Positions 1-7,138 of a stretch of DNA of 20,000 nucleotides are shown here, piece by piece. This stretch comes from Clostridia bacterium (lineage in GTDB: Bacteria > Bacillota > Clostridia > TANB77 > CAG-508), in contig CAADUD010000065.1 of assembly GCA_900752095.1 (NCBI GenBank), positions 1-20,000 on the forward strand, given 5' to 3'. The position numbers and the translations under genes were made by a program. The notes beneath the pieces are model-generated. The model was not told where the DNA came from. It saw only the letters and a list, made by a program, of their open reading frames with translations, and made no database searches. The number at the start of each line of letters is the position of its first letter. Within the stretch, counting starts at the first letter, position 1.

Positions 1-2
1 CT

Positions 3-923
3 AAAGAAAAAATAAATAGTAAAATATGTGAAAGTAACGTAATGATAACACCTGGTGGCTCAATGGGAATGTTTTATATATTTTCTACAATATTAAATGA
101 TGGCGATGAAGTAATATTATTTGAACCATTATGGCCACATCTTAAAGAAATGATAAAGTGTGTTGGAGCAATTCCAGTATCAATAGGTTTGCGTGAAGAA
201 GATAATTTTCATATAAATTTTGATGATTTGAAAGCTAAAATTAATAACCATACAAAAGCAATTTTAATAAATACACCTAATAATCCAACTGGAGTTATTT
301 ATAATGAAGAAGAACTTAAAACATTAGCAGGAATAGCTCAAAAATATGACTTATACATAATTAGTGATGAAGAATATTGTGATTATTATTATAATGACAA
401 TAATTTTAAATCTCCAATGAATTTCTACACTAAAACATTAATATCCAGGTCATATTCAAAACAATATTCTATAGCAGGGTTAAGAATAGGATATGTAATA
501 GGAAATGAAGAAATAATGAAACAGATGGAAAAATTTGCTTTATTTACTGCTATGTATTCATCTTCTATAGTTCAATATGCTATTGCAAATAAAAAAGATA
601 AAATGGAATATTTTATTAATAATGCAAGACAAATTATGAGTGAGAGAATGCAATTATTATATGAAGGACTAAATGAAATAAAAGGATTAAGTTGTAAAAA
701 ATCAGAAGGTGGCTTATATATATGGTTACGTTGTAAAGAAATTGAAGAAGATGATAAAAAATTCTCAGATAGATTACTATATAATGCAAAAGTTGCAACA
801 GTTCCAGGTAGCTGTTTTGGTGAATCTGGAAAAGGATATTTGAGAGTCTCTTTAGGAGCGGAAAAAGAAAAAATAATAGAAGCAATTAAAAGAATAAAGG
901 AAGAAATTGAAAATGGGATTTAA
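3..923 (+). CDS. PLP-dependent aminotransferase, class I/II (5' end outside window)
   Basis: A fold-type I pyridoxal-phosphate aminotransferase, which would move an amino group between an amino acid and a 2-oxo acid in the cytoplasm. The frame is open from base 3, so the N-terminus is cut off by the window edge. Visible family motifs in order are TPGGSMGMF (cofactor phosphate region, about 42-80), NTPNNPTGVIY (substrate and cofactor contact), ISDEEYCDYYY, SRSYSKQYSIAGLRIGY with the Schiff-base Lys at 459-461, and near the C-terminus YLRVSLG with the carboxylate-binding Arg. The fragment is about 306 residues, so some 70-90 residues should be missing. Its end overlaps the next gene by 11 bp, which marks it as part of the same operon. 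The substrate cannot be read from the sequence. The pairing with PEP-binding barrels suggests a specialised small-molecule pathway rather than central amino-acid metabolism. Confidence 0.85.
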   Translation, partial: KEKINSKICESNVMITPGGSMGMFYIFSTILNDGDEVILFEPLWPHLKEMIKCVGAIPVSIGLREEDNFHINFDDLKAKINNHTKAILINTPNNPTGVIYNEEELKTLAGIAQKYDLYIISDEEYCDYYYNDNNFKSPMNFYTKTLISRSYSKQYSIAGLRIGYVIGNEEIMKQMEKFALFTAMYSSSIVQYAIANKKDKMEYFINNARQIMSERMQLLYEGLNEIKGLSCKKSEGGLYIWLRCKEIEEDDKKFSDRLLYNAKVATVPGSCFGESGKGYLRVSLGAEKEKIIEAIKRIKEEIENGI

Positions 924-1785
924 TATATTTTTAGGAGTAAATGCAGAAAATATTACAAAGGATTTGGCAAAAGAATTTGTTGGAGTAGGTCTAATTAGAA
1001 GTGAATACTTATGTAGAAATATTAATGAGTATGTTACAACAGAAAAATGCAAAGAATATTTTAAAAATTATTTGGAAAATATATGTAATATATTTGCTGG
1101 AAAAGAAGTATGGTATAGGTTTACTGACTTAACGGGAAATGAGATCGCAACATTAAATGGGGCCGATGATATATTGATAGAAAAATGGCATTTTATTGGA
1201 ACAAAAGGAGTAAGAAGACATTTAAATTATATAGAAACGTTCACACAAGAATGTTTAATAATAAAAGAAATGTATGATAAATATAAGAATTTAGGCGTTA
1301 TCATTCCATATATAAAAGATATTGAAGAATATAAAAAAATTAAATCCATCATTAGAAGTGTTGGTTATGAAGGAAAAATCGGAATAATGGCTGAAATACC
1401 AAGTGTTTTATTGGACCTAGATAGCTTTGTTAAAGAGGGAGTAGATAATATAACAATAGGTCTAAACGACTTGACATCACTTCTATTAGGAACATATAGA
1501 GAGTCGAATTATCATGATAAAAAACATCCAATAATACAAAAAGCTGTAATGTATACTCAAAATACATGTAAAGCTAATAGAATACCATTCTCAATAGCGG
1601 GTTATCTGAATAAAGAAGATATCAATTTTTATAAAGAATTAGGAGCAGAAAGAATAACAGTAAACTATTCAAACTTGCCAGAATTAAATGAAAAATTTAA
1701 TGATTTAGCACAATTAGATTTACTATCGAAAATAAAAGAAAATACCAAAAAAAGGAGAAATTTGGTGGAAAAGGAAGTAAAATAA
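913..1785 (+). CDS. Free-standing PEP-utilising TIM-barrel protein (copy 1)
   Basis: Resembles only the C-terminal PEP/pyruvate-binding barrel of PEP synthase and pyruvate phosphate dikinase (PEP-utilizers C family). It has no ATP-grasp domain and no phosphohistidine domain. Motifs in order: GVGLIRSEYL (Arg29), VWYRFTDL (Arg69), GIMAEIPS (metal-ligand-like Glu161) and IGLNDLTSLLLG (Asn185, Asp186), all expected for PEP and Mg binding. The position of the catalytic Cys, CG in the ICGQ/ICGE loop of the family, is Ala229 in SIAGYL. I start at ATG 913, not the TTG at 907, because AAGGA at 896-900 sits about 12 bases upstream. At about 290 residues the protein is one domain long. It overlaps the aminotransferase by 11 bp and is followed within 2 bp by its paralogue. 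Family assignment is good. The reaction is unknown, and a CitE-like aldolase or lyase role is possible. Confidence 0.8.
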   Translation: MGFNIFLGVNAENITKDLAKEFVGVGLIRSEYLCRNINEYVTTEKCKEYFKNYLENICNIFAGKEVWYRFTDLTGNEIATLNGADDILIEKWHFIGTKGVRRHLNYIETFTQECLIIKEMYDKYKNLGVIIPYIKDIEEYKKIKSIIRSVGYEGKIGIMAEIPSVLLDLDSFVKEGVDNITIGLNDLTSLLLGTYRESNYHDKKHPIIQKAVMYTQNTCKANRIPFSIAGYLNKEDINFYKELGAERITVNYSNLPELNEKFNDLAQLDLLSKIKENTKKRRNLVEKEVK

Positions 1786-1786
1786 A

Positions 1787-2701
1787 ATGAAATATATGTT
1801 AGGGCTTAATGCTGAAGAGTTAGATGATAATGATATTGTTTTTTCTATGTTTGATGGTGTAGGTATGATAAGAGGGGAAAATCTTTGCATAGAAAAATTA
1901 CAATACTTCCCTATACAAGAATTTAGAGAATTTGTAATAAATTATTTAGAAAAAGTATCAAATCAATTTAGAGGAAAGCCAGTTTGGTATAGAACAGCCG
2001 ATTTAGTACCTCATCAAATTAATGTGTTAGATGGAGCAGATGAAAAATTTGAAGAAAAACAATTTTTAATTGGTACTAGAGGAATAAGGAGAAATTTGAG
2101 GGGTAAGGTAGCTTTTTTAGAAGAATTAAGTTGCTTTGTTAATGCAAGTAAAGATAATCCTAATTTAGGAATAATAATTCCATTTGTTTCAAAAGTCGAA
2201 GAAATGGAAATCGTAGTTAATTTGCTAAGAAATAAATTTGGATATAAGGGAAAAATAGGAATGATGTTAGAGACACCAGCATCAATTATAAGATTAGATG
2301 AATTTGAAAAATTAGGACTTGACAATTATACGGTAGGATTAAATGATTTAACAACTTTAATATTAGGAGCAGATAGAGAAAAAAAAGAATTCTATTCTAT
2401 GAAAGATAAAGCTGTTAAAGATATGGTAAAATATGCTGCGGATAAGGTACATAGTTTTGGAAAAGAAATAACTGTAGCTGGTTATTTAGATCAAGATGTT
2501 GTTGATTATTGTGAAAAACTCGGGGTAGATAATTGCAATATACATTATGATTTAATTCCGGAAGTATTTAAAAATATACCAAATCCAGAAAAATTCCCAA
2601 TTCAATATCGAACTATGAAAGATAGATATAATAGAAAGAAAAAAGAAACTCAGCATAGAATTGAGGAAAAAGGTGAAAAACAAGATGGAACAGAAAGATA
2701 A
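1787..2701 (+). CDS. Free-standing PEP-utilising TIM-barrel protein (copy 2)
   Basis: Paralogue of the preceding gene, aligning over nearly its whole length. It has GVGMIRGENL (Arg29), VWYRTADL (Arg69), GMMLETPA (Glu162) and VGLNDLTTLILG (Asn186, Asp187). The catalytic-Cys position is again Ala (Ala231, TVAGYL). The C-terminus carries an extra charged tail of roughly 30 residues rich in Lys and Glu. The ribosome site AAGGAAG at 1771-1777 lies nine bases from the ATG, and the gene begins one base after the previous stop, so the pair should be co-translated in similar amounts. Two diverged copies kept side by side suggest a hetero-oligomer, since dikinases dimerise through this domain, or two successive steps on related substrates. 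Both are inference. The reaction is not known. Confidence 0.8.
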   Translation: MKYMLGLNAEELDDNDIVFSMFDGVGMIRGENLCIEKLQYFPIQEFREFVINYLEKVSNQFRGKPVWYRTADLVPHQINVLDGADEKFEEKQFLIGTRGIRRNLRGKVAFLEELSCFVNASKDNPNLGIIIPFVSKVEEMEIVVNLLRNKFGYKGKIGMMLETPASIIRLDEFEKLGLDNYTVGLNDLTTLILGADREKKEFYSMKDKAVKDMVKYAADKVHSFGKEITVAGYLDQDVVDYCEKLGVDNCNIHYDLIPEVFKNIPNPEKFPIQYRTMKDRYNRKKKETQHRIEEKGEKQDGTER

Positions 2702-3320
2702 TATTAAATATATATTATTAGATATATGGGAGACTTTATTATTTAGTAATAAAAACGAAAAAAATATAAATTATGATAGAGCAAGTATTATTTGCAAAGC
2801 TACTAATTACGGCAATGTGGGATTTTGGAAAGATAAAATAGAAGATGAAATTTTACAATTTAAAACGCAGGAATTGAAAGGAATATCTATTGCACCAGAG
2901 GAACGTGTATCTAAAATGCTTATATCGAATAACATAAATACAAAATATACAGAAAAAATTTTATATGAATACGATAAACTAATGATAGAAAAATACAAAC
3001 CAGATTTAAACGAAAAATTATTAGGATTACTTTTAGACAAAAAAATTGAAATTATTTTAATTTCAAATACGGGATTAACAACAAAATATGCAATAATTGA
3101 AATATTAAAAAGATATGATATAATAAATAAATTTAAAGATATGTTCTTTTCACAAGATTATGCTTATTGTAAACCCAATATTCTATTTTATAGGATACCT
3201 TTAGAACTATATCAAATAAATAAAAATGAAGTGGTAATGTACGGGGATAGTGAAATTATGGATTTAAAGCCTTGTGAGAAACTTGGTATTAAATGCATAA
3301 TTAAGAAATGGAGAGATTAA
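2685..3320 (+). CDS. HAD-superfamily hydrolase
   Basis: A single-domain HAD protein of 211 residues. Motif I is LLDIWETLL with the nucleophile Asp13, motif II is LISNTG, motif III includes the Lys of YCKPN, and motif IV is YGDSEIMD with the Mg-binding acidic pair. The residue two after the nucleophile is Trp15 rather than Asp. DxW variants are common in one HAD branch, and that second Asp is the general acid/base of true phosphatases, so ordinary phosphatase activity is not assured. A helical cap lies between motifs I and II. I start at ATG 2685 because AGGTGA at 2671-2676 precedes it by eight bases. This start overlaps the upstream gene by 17 bp, showing tight operon coupling. It could act on a phosphorylated intermediate of the pathway, but the substrate is unknown. 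Confidence 0.78.
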   Translation: MEQKDNIKYILLDIWETLLFSNKNEKNINYDRASIICKATNYGNVGFWKDKIEDEILQFKTQELKGISIAPEERVSKMLISNNINTKYTEKILYEYDKLMIEKYKPDLNEKLLGLLLDKKIEIILISNTGLTTKYAIIEILKRYDIINKFKDMFFSQDYAYCKPNILFYRIPLELYQINKNEVVMYGDSEIMDLKPCEKLGIKCIIKKWRD

Positions 3321-3327
3321 CTATAAT

Positions 3328-4221
3328 ATGGAACAGAAAATTAAGGATTACATTGAATTAGTACTTAAAGAAAAAATAATAAAAATGACAGTATGCTCGA
3401 GATTGACTTGGAAAAATATTGTATATTATTGTGAAACAAATAAAAGAGAGTATGCAGTAAAATTATATAAAAAATATAATGATGCATGTATAAGAAGTAA
3501 TGTTGAAGTTACAATGTACAGAATATTGCAAAATGTAAATATTAATACACCTAAGATTTATTATATGGGAGAATTAGATGAATATTATATTCTGATAAAC
3601 GAATGGATAAAAGGAGTATCATTAAAAGAAATAATCAATAATAGTGGAGTTATTCAGAATAAAAATCTAATAGAATGCTTGTTAGATGACTATAAATTTG
3701 TTTGGAATTTAAAAGTTGATGATGATATAAGACATTTGCTCAATTCAAACAGATTAGAGAAATGTGATACAGCTAGTATGATTTATACTAGAGTAAACTT
3801 AAGTGAAGATAATTTGTTTTATAAATTTAAAAAAATAGAGAACATTGAACTAGTAAAAAAAATATATGATAAGTTGAAAAAAGAAGTAAAGGTAGAGGAA
3901 TTTATTATAAATTCAGATATTAGTTTACATGAAGTTTTAATAAATAAAAAAGGTGATTTTTGGATTGATTTGGAAGCCTTTACGATCGGTAACATAAATA
4001 ATGATTTAGCTGGAATTTTTTACTCTTTGAGTAATTCTATTATTGAACAAAGGGAAGAAATAGAATGCTTAATGGATATTATAAAGGATAATCAATATTT
4101 TTCATTTGGTAATTTCATTTTTTATTTGATAGAAAGAATTTTCTGTGCGAATTATTTGAACGCTGTAAACCAAAATGAAATAAATTTTTACATAAATTAT
4201 ATATTAGAAAAAGAGATATAA
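3328..4221 (+). CDS. APH/choline-kinase-like phosphotransferase
   Basis: A 297-residue protein of the aminoglycoside phosphotransferase / small-molecule kinase fold. The N-lobe has YAVKLYKK with the likely ATP-contacting Lys45, then a Glu60 pairing position in VEVTMYRIL and a hinge-like segment YYILINEWIKG. The C-lobe has NSDISLHEVLI at the catalytic loop with Asp197 kept, and WIDLEAF with the metal-binding Asp214. The loop differs from the usual HGDLHxxN: the His is Asn195 and the metal-binding Asn is Glu202, so activity may be altered. Last gene of the five-gene operon, seven bases after the HAD stop with GGAGAG at 3310-3315, and its stop lies inside the operon terminator. It probably phosphorylates a small metabolite of the cassette, or is a self-resistance kinase. 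The choice cannot be made from sequence. Confidence 0.7.
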   Translation: MEQKIKDYIELVLKEKIIKMTVCSRLTWKNIVYYCETNKREYAVKLYKKYNDACIRSNVEVTMYRILQNVNINTPKIYYMGELDEYYILINEWIKGVSLKEIINNSGVIQNKNLIECLLDDYKFVWNLKVDDDIRHLLNSNRLEKCDTASMIYTRVNLSEDNLFYKFKKIENIELVKKIYDKLKKEVKVEEFIINSDISLHEVLINKKGDFWIDLEAFTIGNINNDLAGIFYSLSNSIIEQREEIECLMDIIKDNQYFSFGNFIFYLIERIFCANYLNAVNQNEINFYINYILEKEI

Positions 4222-4238
4222 TTCTCTCTTTTTTTTGT
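4208..4238 (+). terminator. Intrinsic terminator of the aminotransferase-to-kinase operon
   Basis: A nine-base arm AAAAAGAGA at 4208-4216 pairs with TCTCTTTTT at 4225-4233 across an eight-base loop, and the T run continues to 4236. The stem spans the stop codon of the kinase gene. It separates the cargo operon from the recombinase module. Confidence 0.7.
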
Positions 4239-4356
4239 AACTTATAAATATGTGTAAATTATATTATCTACTAAGTTTTTGTTATCAGTAGAAAGTTTTG
4301 AGATAATTGTAAGAGAAAAAAGAATAGAATAATTTGATTATAAAAAATTAAAAAAC

Positions 4357-4825
4357 ATGGAAGAATATATAGATACTAAAATCAAAATGCTAGTGGTTAA
4401 AGATGATTATAGATTTTTATCAGAATTAGCAAAAAATTAGAAAGGATAATGATAGTAGATTTAAAACCATTTACTTTAAAGTGAAGAATATTAATAACAA
4501 TGAATATATATTTTTGACCAGAAAATATACAAAAAAATATGTAGAACTAAATAGTAATAGTATTGATAATCCAACAATTATGGAATTAGATAATGAAATT
4601 CAAACATGTAAACTTGAAGATATTTTTAGCCACGAAAATTTGTCAAAATTTGTGAAAGCACTAACTTATAGAGAGAAGTTAGTGCTTTCTTTATATTATG
4701 TAGAATGTAAAAACGATGAGAAAACAGATATTTTATTTATGACTAGATCAGCAGTAAATAGGAAAAGAAATAGAGCTTTAGAACCATTAGAAAAAATATA
4801 TAAAAAAGAAGATGTTGTAAATTAA
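4357..4825 (+). pseudogene. Sigma-70-region-4-like regulator, frameshifted
   Basis: The intact part is an ORF from a GTG at 4481 to 4825. It resembles a short phage or ICE sigma-like regulator: LTYREKLVLSLYYVE followed by a helix-turn-helix-like stretch FMTRSAVNRKRNRALEPLEK near the C-terminus. No good ribosome site precedes 4481. The same frame stays open back to about 4430 and reads DNDSRFKTIYFKVKN just before the GTG. A different frame starting at ATG 4357 reads MEEYIDTKIKMLVVKDDYRF and stops at 4440. Adding two bases in the A-rich stretch 4430-4445 joins them as one protein of about 155 residues. I read this as one gene broken by a small deletion. Similar small sigma-like genes are common near recombinases of clostridial elements. 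Functional class is moderately sure, the frameshift interpretation less so. The remaining DNA between 4239 and 4357 shows nothing. Confidence 0.5.
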
Positions 4826-5000
4826 GCAAATTATTTAAAAAATGTTTAAAATTACAAAAAATGGTAATACTAAGCATAAAGGTAGTAAATAAATTGAAAT
4901 TTTTATGAAGAATATATAGAAACATAAAAAATGTATAAAAGATTAAATTAGGGAAAAAATGTAAATATCGTACATTGAAAATTAAATATGGAGGTTATTA

Positions 5001-5273
5001 ATGGATGATTACATTAAATTAAAAACAAAATTACAGCTAACTAAAAACAGTAATGTGTGTATAACACAAAAAAAAGATATTGATAAAATAGAAAATATCA
5101 AAATAGACAATTCATTACCTAAAGAAAGAAGGATAATAGATTTTTTGGAAAGTGTTAAAAATCCATATATGTTTGAAATAAATGGAAGTAAAGTTAAATT
5201 TGAATTTTCTGAAAAAGGTTTGTCTATTAACCAATGTTTTGAGAATCTTTTAAAAGATCGAATTAATTTTTAA
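5001..5273 (+). CDS. Small recombinase-associated protein, function unknown
   Basis: A 90-residue acidic and basic mixed protein with no membrane segment. It starts at an ATG with GGAGGTT at 4990-4996, an excellent ribosome site. The C-terminal half reads SLPKERRIIDFLESVKNPY and then a short beta-rich part VKFEFSEKG. I recall this pattern (SLP-E-R, IKNPY, VKxxFS) from a family of small proteins repeatedly found immediately upstream of large serine recombinases in Clostridia, so a role in element control or excision is plausible but not shown. It lies 90 bp upstream of the recombinase start on the same strand, with a promoter between them. The 175 bp before it (4826-5000) are AT-rich and hold nothing I can name. 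Confidence 0.65.
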   Translation: MDDYIKLKTKLQLTKNSNVCITQKKDIDKIENIKIDNSLPKERRIIDFLESVKNPYMFEINGSKVKFEFSEKGLSINQCFENLLKDRINF

Positions 5274-5296
5274 ATATATCTAAACACATAGAAAGA

Positions 5297-5325
5297 TTGA
5301 AAAAGAATAAAAAAAATGTTAAAAT
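5297..5325 (+). promoter_or_regulatory. Promoter of the serine recombinase gene
   Basis: TTGAAA at 5297-5302, a 17-base spacer, then TAAAAT at 5320-5325. Transcription would begin at about 5332, after the ATG at 5330, which supports the TTG at 5363 as the real start of the recombinase. Confidence 0.5.
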
Positions 5326-5362
5326 ATAAATGTCAACGGACTTTATAGGAAAGGAGGTAATT

Positions 5363-7138
5363 TTGCCAAGAAAAAGTAAGTATGAAGATTCACAGATACT
5401 TGAAAATAATCAAGCATTATTTCCAAGATTACAAAATCCATTAAATTCTACTACAGAGAATATTAATAAGTCTGCTAGAAAGGTTTGGTATATTGGAAAA
5501 TATATCAGACTGTCGAAAGAAGATGGAGATGATAAGGACGAAAGTAATAGTGTAATAAGCCAAGATAAAATATTAGATGAATTAATAATGGAGTTAGCAC
5601 AAAATAGTGATGATGAATTTGTAGTATATGATACTTACATTGACGATGGCTATTCTGGTACAGATTTTAATAGACCTGACTTTCAAAGAATACTTAAAGA
5701 CATGAAAGACTGTCATATTAATATGATAGCTACAAAAGATTTGTCTCGTTTAGGAAGAAACTATATAGAAGTAGGAAACTATATAGAGCAAATATTTCCT
5801 TTATTTAATATTAGATTTGTTACAAAAGCAGAAGAAATAGACAGTTATGCAAAACCTAAGTCTGTAAATAATATAATAGTTCCATTCAAAAACTTAATTA
5901 ATGATGAATATTGTAGAGATATTTCTAACAAAATTATACTTGCTAATAATGCTAGAAAAAGAAATGGACAATATTTAGGATCATTCCCAATCTATGGTTA
6001 TAAAAAAGATCCAGAAGACAAATATAAATTAATTATAGATGAAGAACCAGCAGAAGTAGTTAGACTAATTTATAAATTATTTTTGGAAGGAAAAGGAAGA
6101 GCAACAATAACGAAGATATTAAATGATAGAGGAATATTAAATCCCACAGCATATAAACAACAAGTCTTAAAACAAAATTATGTCAATGCATGTAATATGA
6201 AAGGAAATACATTATGGTGTGATACTACAGTAGCACACATATTAAGAAACGAAATGTATGCAGGAACATTAATACAAGGAAAAAAGAAAATGTTAAGCTA
6301 TAAAGTCCATAAAATGGTTGACGTACCAAAACAAGATTGGATTGTAGTAAAAAATAATCATGAAGCAATTATTGATATGGAAACTTTTAGAAAAGTACAA
6401 GATATAATTACAAGAGATATAAGAATTAAAAATGATGGTACAGGGGAAGTATCTTTATTTGCAGGATATATTAGATGTGCAGATTGCAAAAGAGCAATGA
6501 ACAAAAAAAGTACTAACAATAAAATAAAAACTTATTATTATTATACATGTAATACTTATAGAAAAAAATCAACACAAAGCTGTACTAAACATACTATAAG
6601 GAATGATTACTTAGAAAAATTAGTGTTAGAAGCTATAAAAATACAAGTAGATCTAGCAATCGAAATGGAGAAAATGATAAATAAGATTAATAAGTCTGCA
6701 AAAAGAAACTTCTGTAATGATAATCTAGAAAAAATGATTAAATCAAAACAAAATGAACTAGAAAAATACAGCAAATTAAAGAAATCTGTATATGAAGATT
6801 GGAAATTAGGAGATATCTCTAAAGAGGATTATATTGAATACAAAAATAGTTATGAAAAAGAAATAAATAATATCCAAGAAAATATTCAGTATTTAGAAAA
6901 TGAGAAAGAAAAATATAAAGAACAAATTTTAGGAGATAATACATGGATAGCAAGTTTAAAAGAGAAGAAGAACATAACTAAATTAACAAGAGATATAATA
7001 ATAGAACTAATTGATTGTATTTATGTACATGAAGGTGGAAATATTACAATAAAATTCAAATTTACAGATGAATATGAAAGAATGTTAGAATACATTAAAA
7101 TGAATGAAGAACTAATGTTAGAGCCACGAGTAATTTAA
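5363..7138 (+). CDS. Large serine recombinase (site-specific integrase/excisionase)
   Basis: Cuts and rejoins attachment sites through a serine-DNA link to integrate or excise the element. The 591 residues contain an N-terminal resolvase domain with the nucleophile Ser51 in YIRLSKED, then the DLSRLGRNY motif, a Recombinase domain beginning near NGQYLGSFPIYGY, a zinc-ribbon domain with cysteines in CADCKRAM and YYTCNTYRKKSTQSC, and a long coiled coil rich in Lys, Glu and Ile before a short C-terminal tail. That is the TndX/TnpX-like architecture and length. I chose TTG 5363 because AAGGAGGT at 5351-5358 lies five bases upstream. The in-frame ATG at 5330 has no ribosome site and precedes the predicted transcription start. 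The stop is about 30 bp from the spoVAD junction, so this is almost certainly the enzyme that made the insertion. Confidence 0.93.
   Translation: MPRKSKYEDSQILENNQALFPRLQNPLNSTTENINKSARKVWYIGKYIRLSKEDGDDKDESNSVISQDKILDELIMELAQNSDDEFVVYDTYIDDGYSGTDFNRPDFQRILKDMKDCHINMIATKDLSRLGRNYIEVGNYIEQIFPLFNIRFVTKAEEIDSYAKPKSVNNIIVPFKNLINDEYCRDISNKIILANNARKRNGQYLGSFPIYGYKKDPEDKYKLIIDEEPAEVVRLIYKLFLEGKGRATITKILNDRGILNPTAYKQQVLKQNYVNACNMKGNTLWCDTTVAHILRNEMYAGTLIQGKKKMLSYKVHKMVDVPKQDWIVVKNNHEAIIDMETFRKVQDIITRDIRIKNDGTGEVSLFAGYIRCADCKRAMNKKSTNNKIKTYYYYTCNTYRKKSTQSCTKHTIRNDYLEKLVLEAIKIQVDLAIEMEKMINKINKSAKRNFCNDNLEKMIKSKQNELEKYSKLKKSVYEDWKLGDISKEDYIEYKNSYEKEINNIQENIQYLENEKEKYKEQILGDNTWIASLKEKKNITKLTRDIIIELIDCIYVHEGGNITIKFKFTDEYERMLEYIKMNEELMLEPRVI

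Noticed and set aside
5330..5362. ATG at 5330 as start of the recombinase
   Set aside because: It has no ribosome site and lies before the predicted transcript start, while the TTG at 5363 follows an ideal AAGGAGGT.
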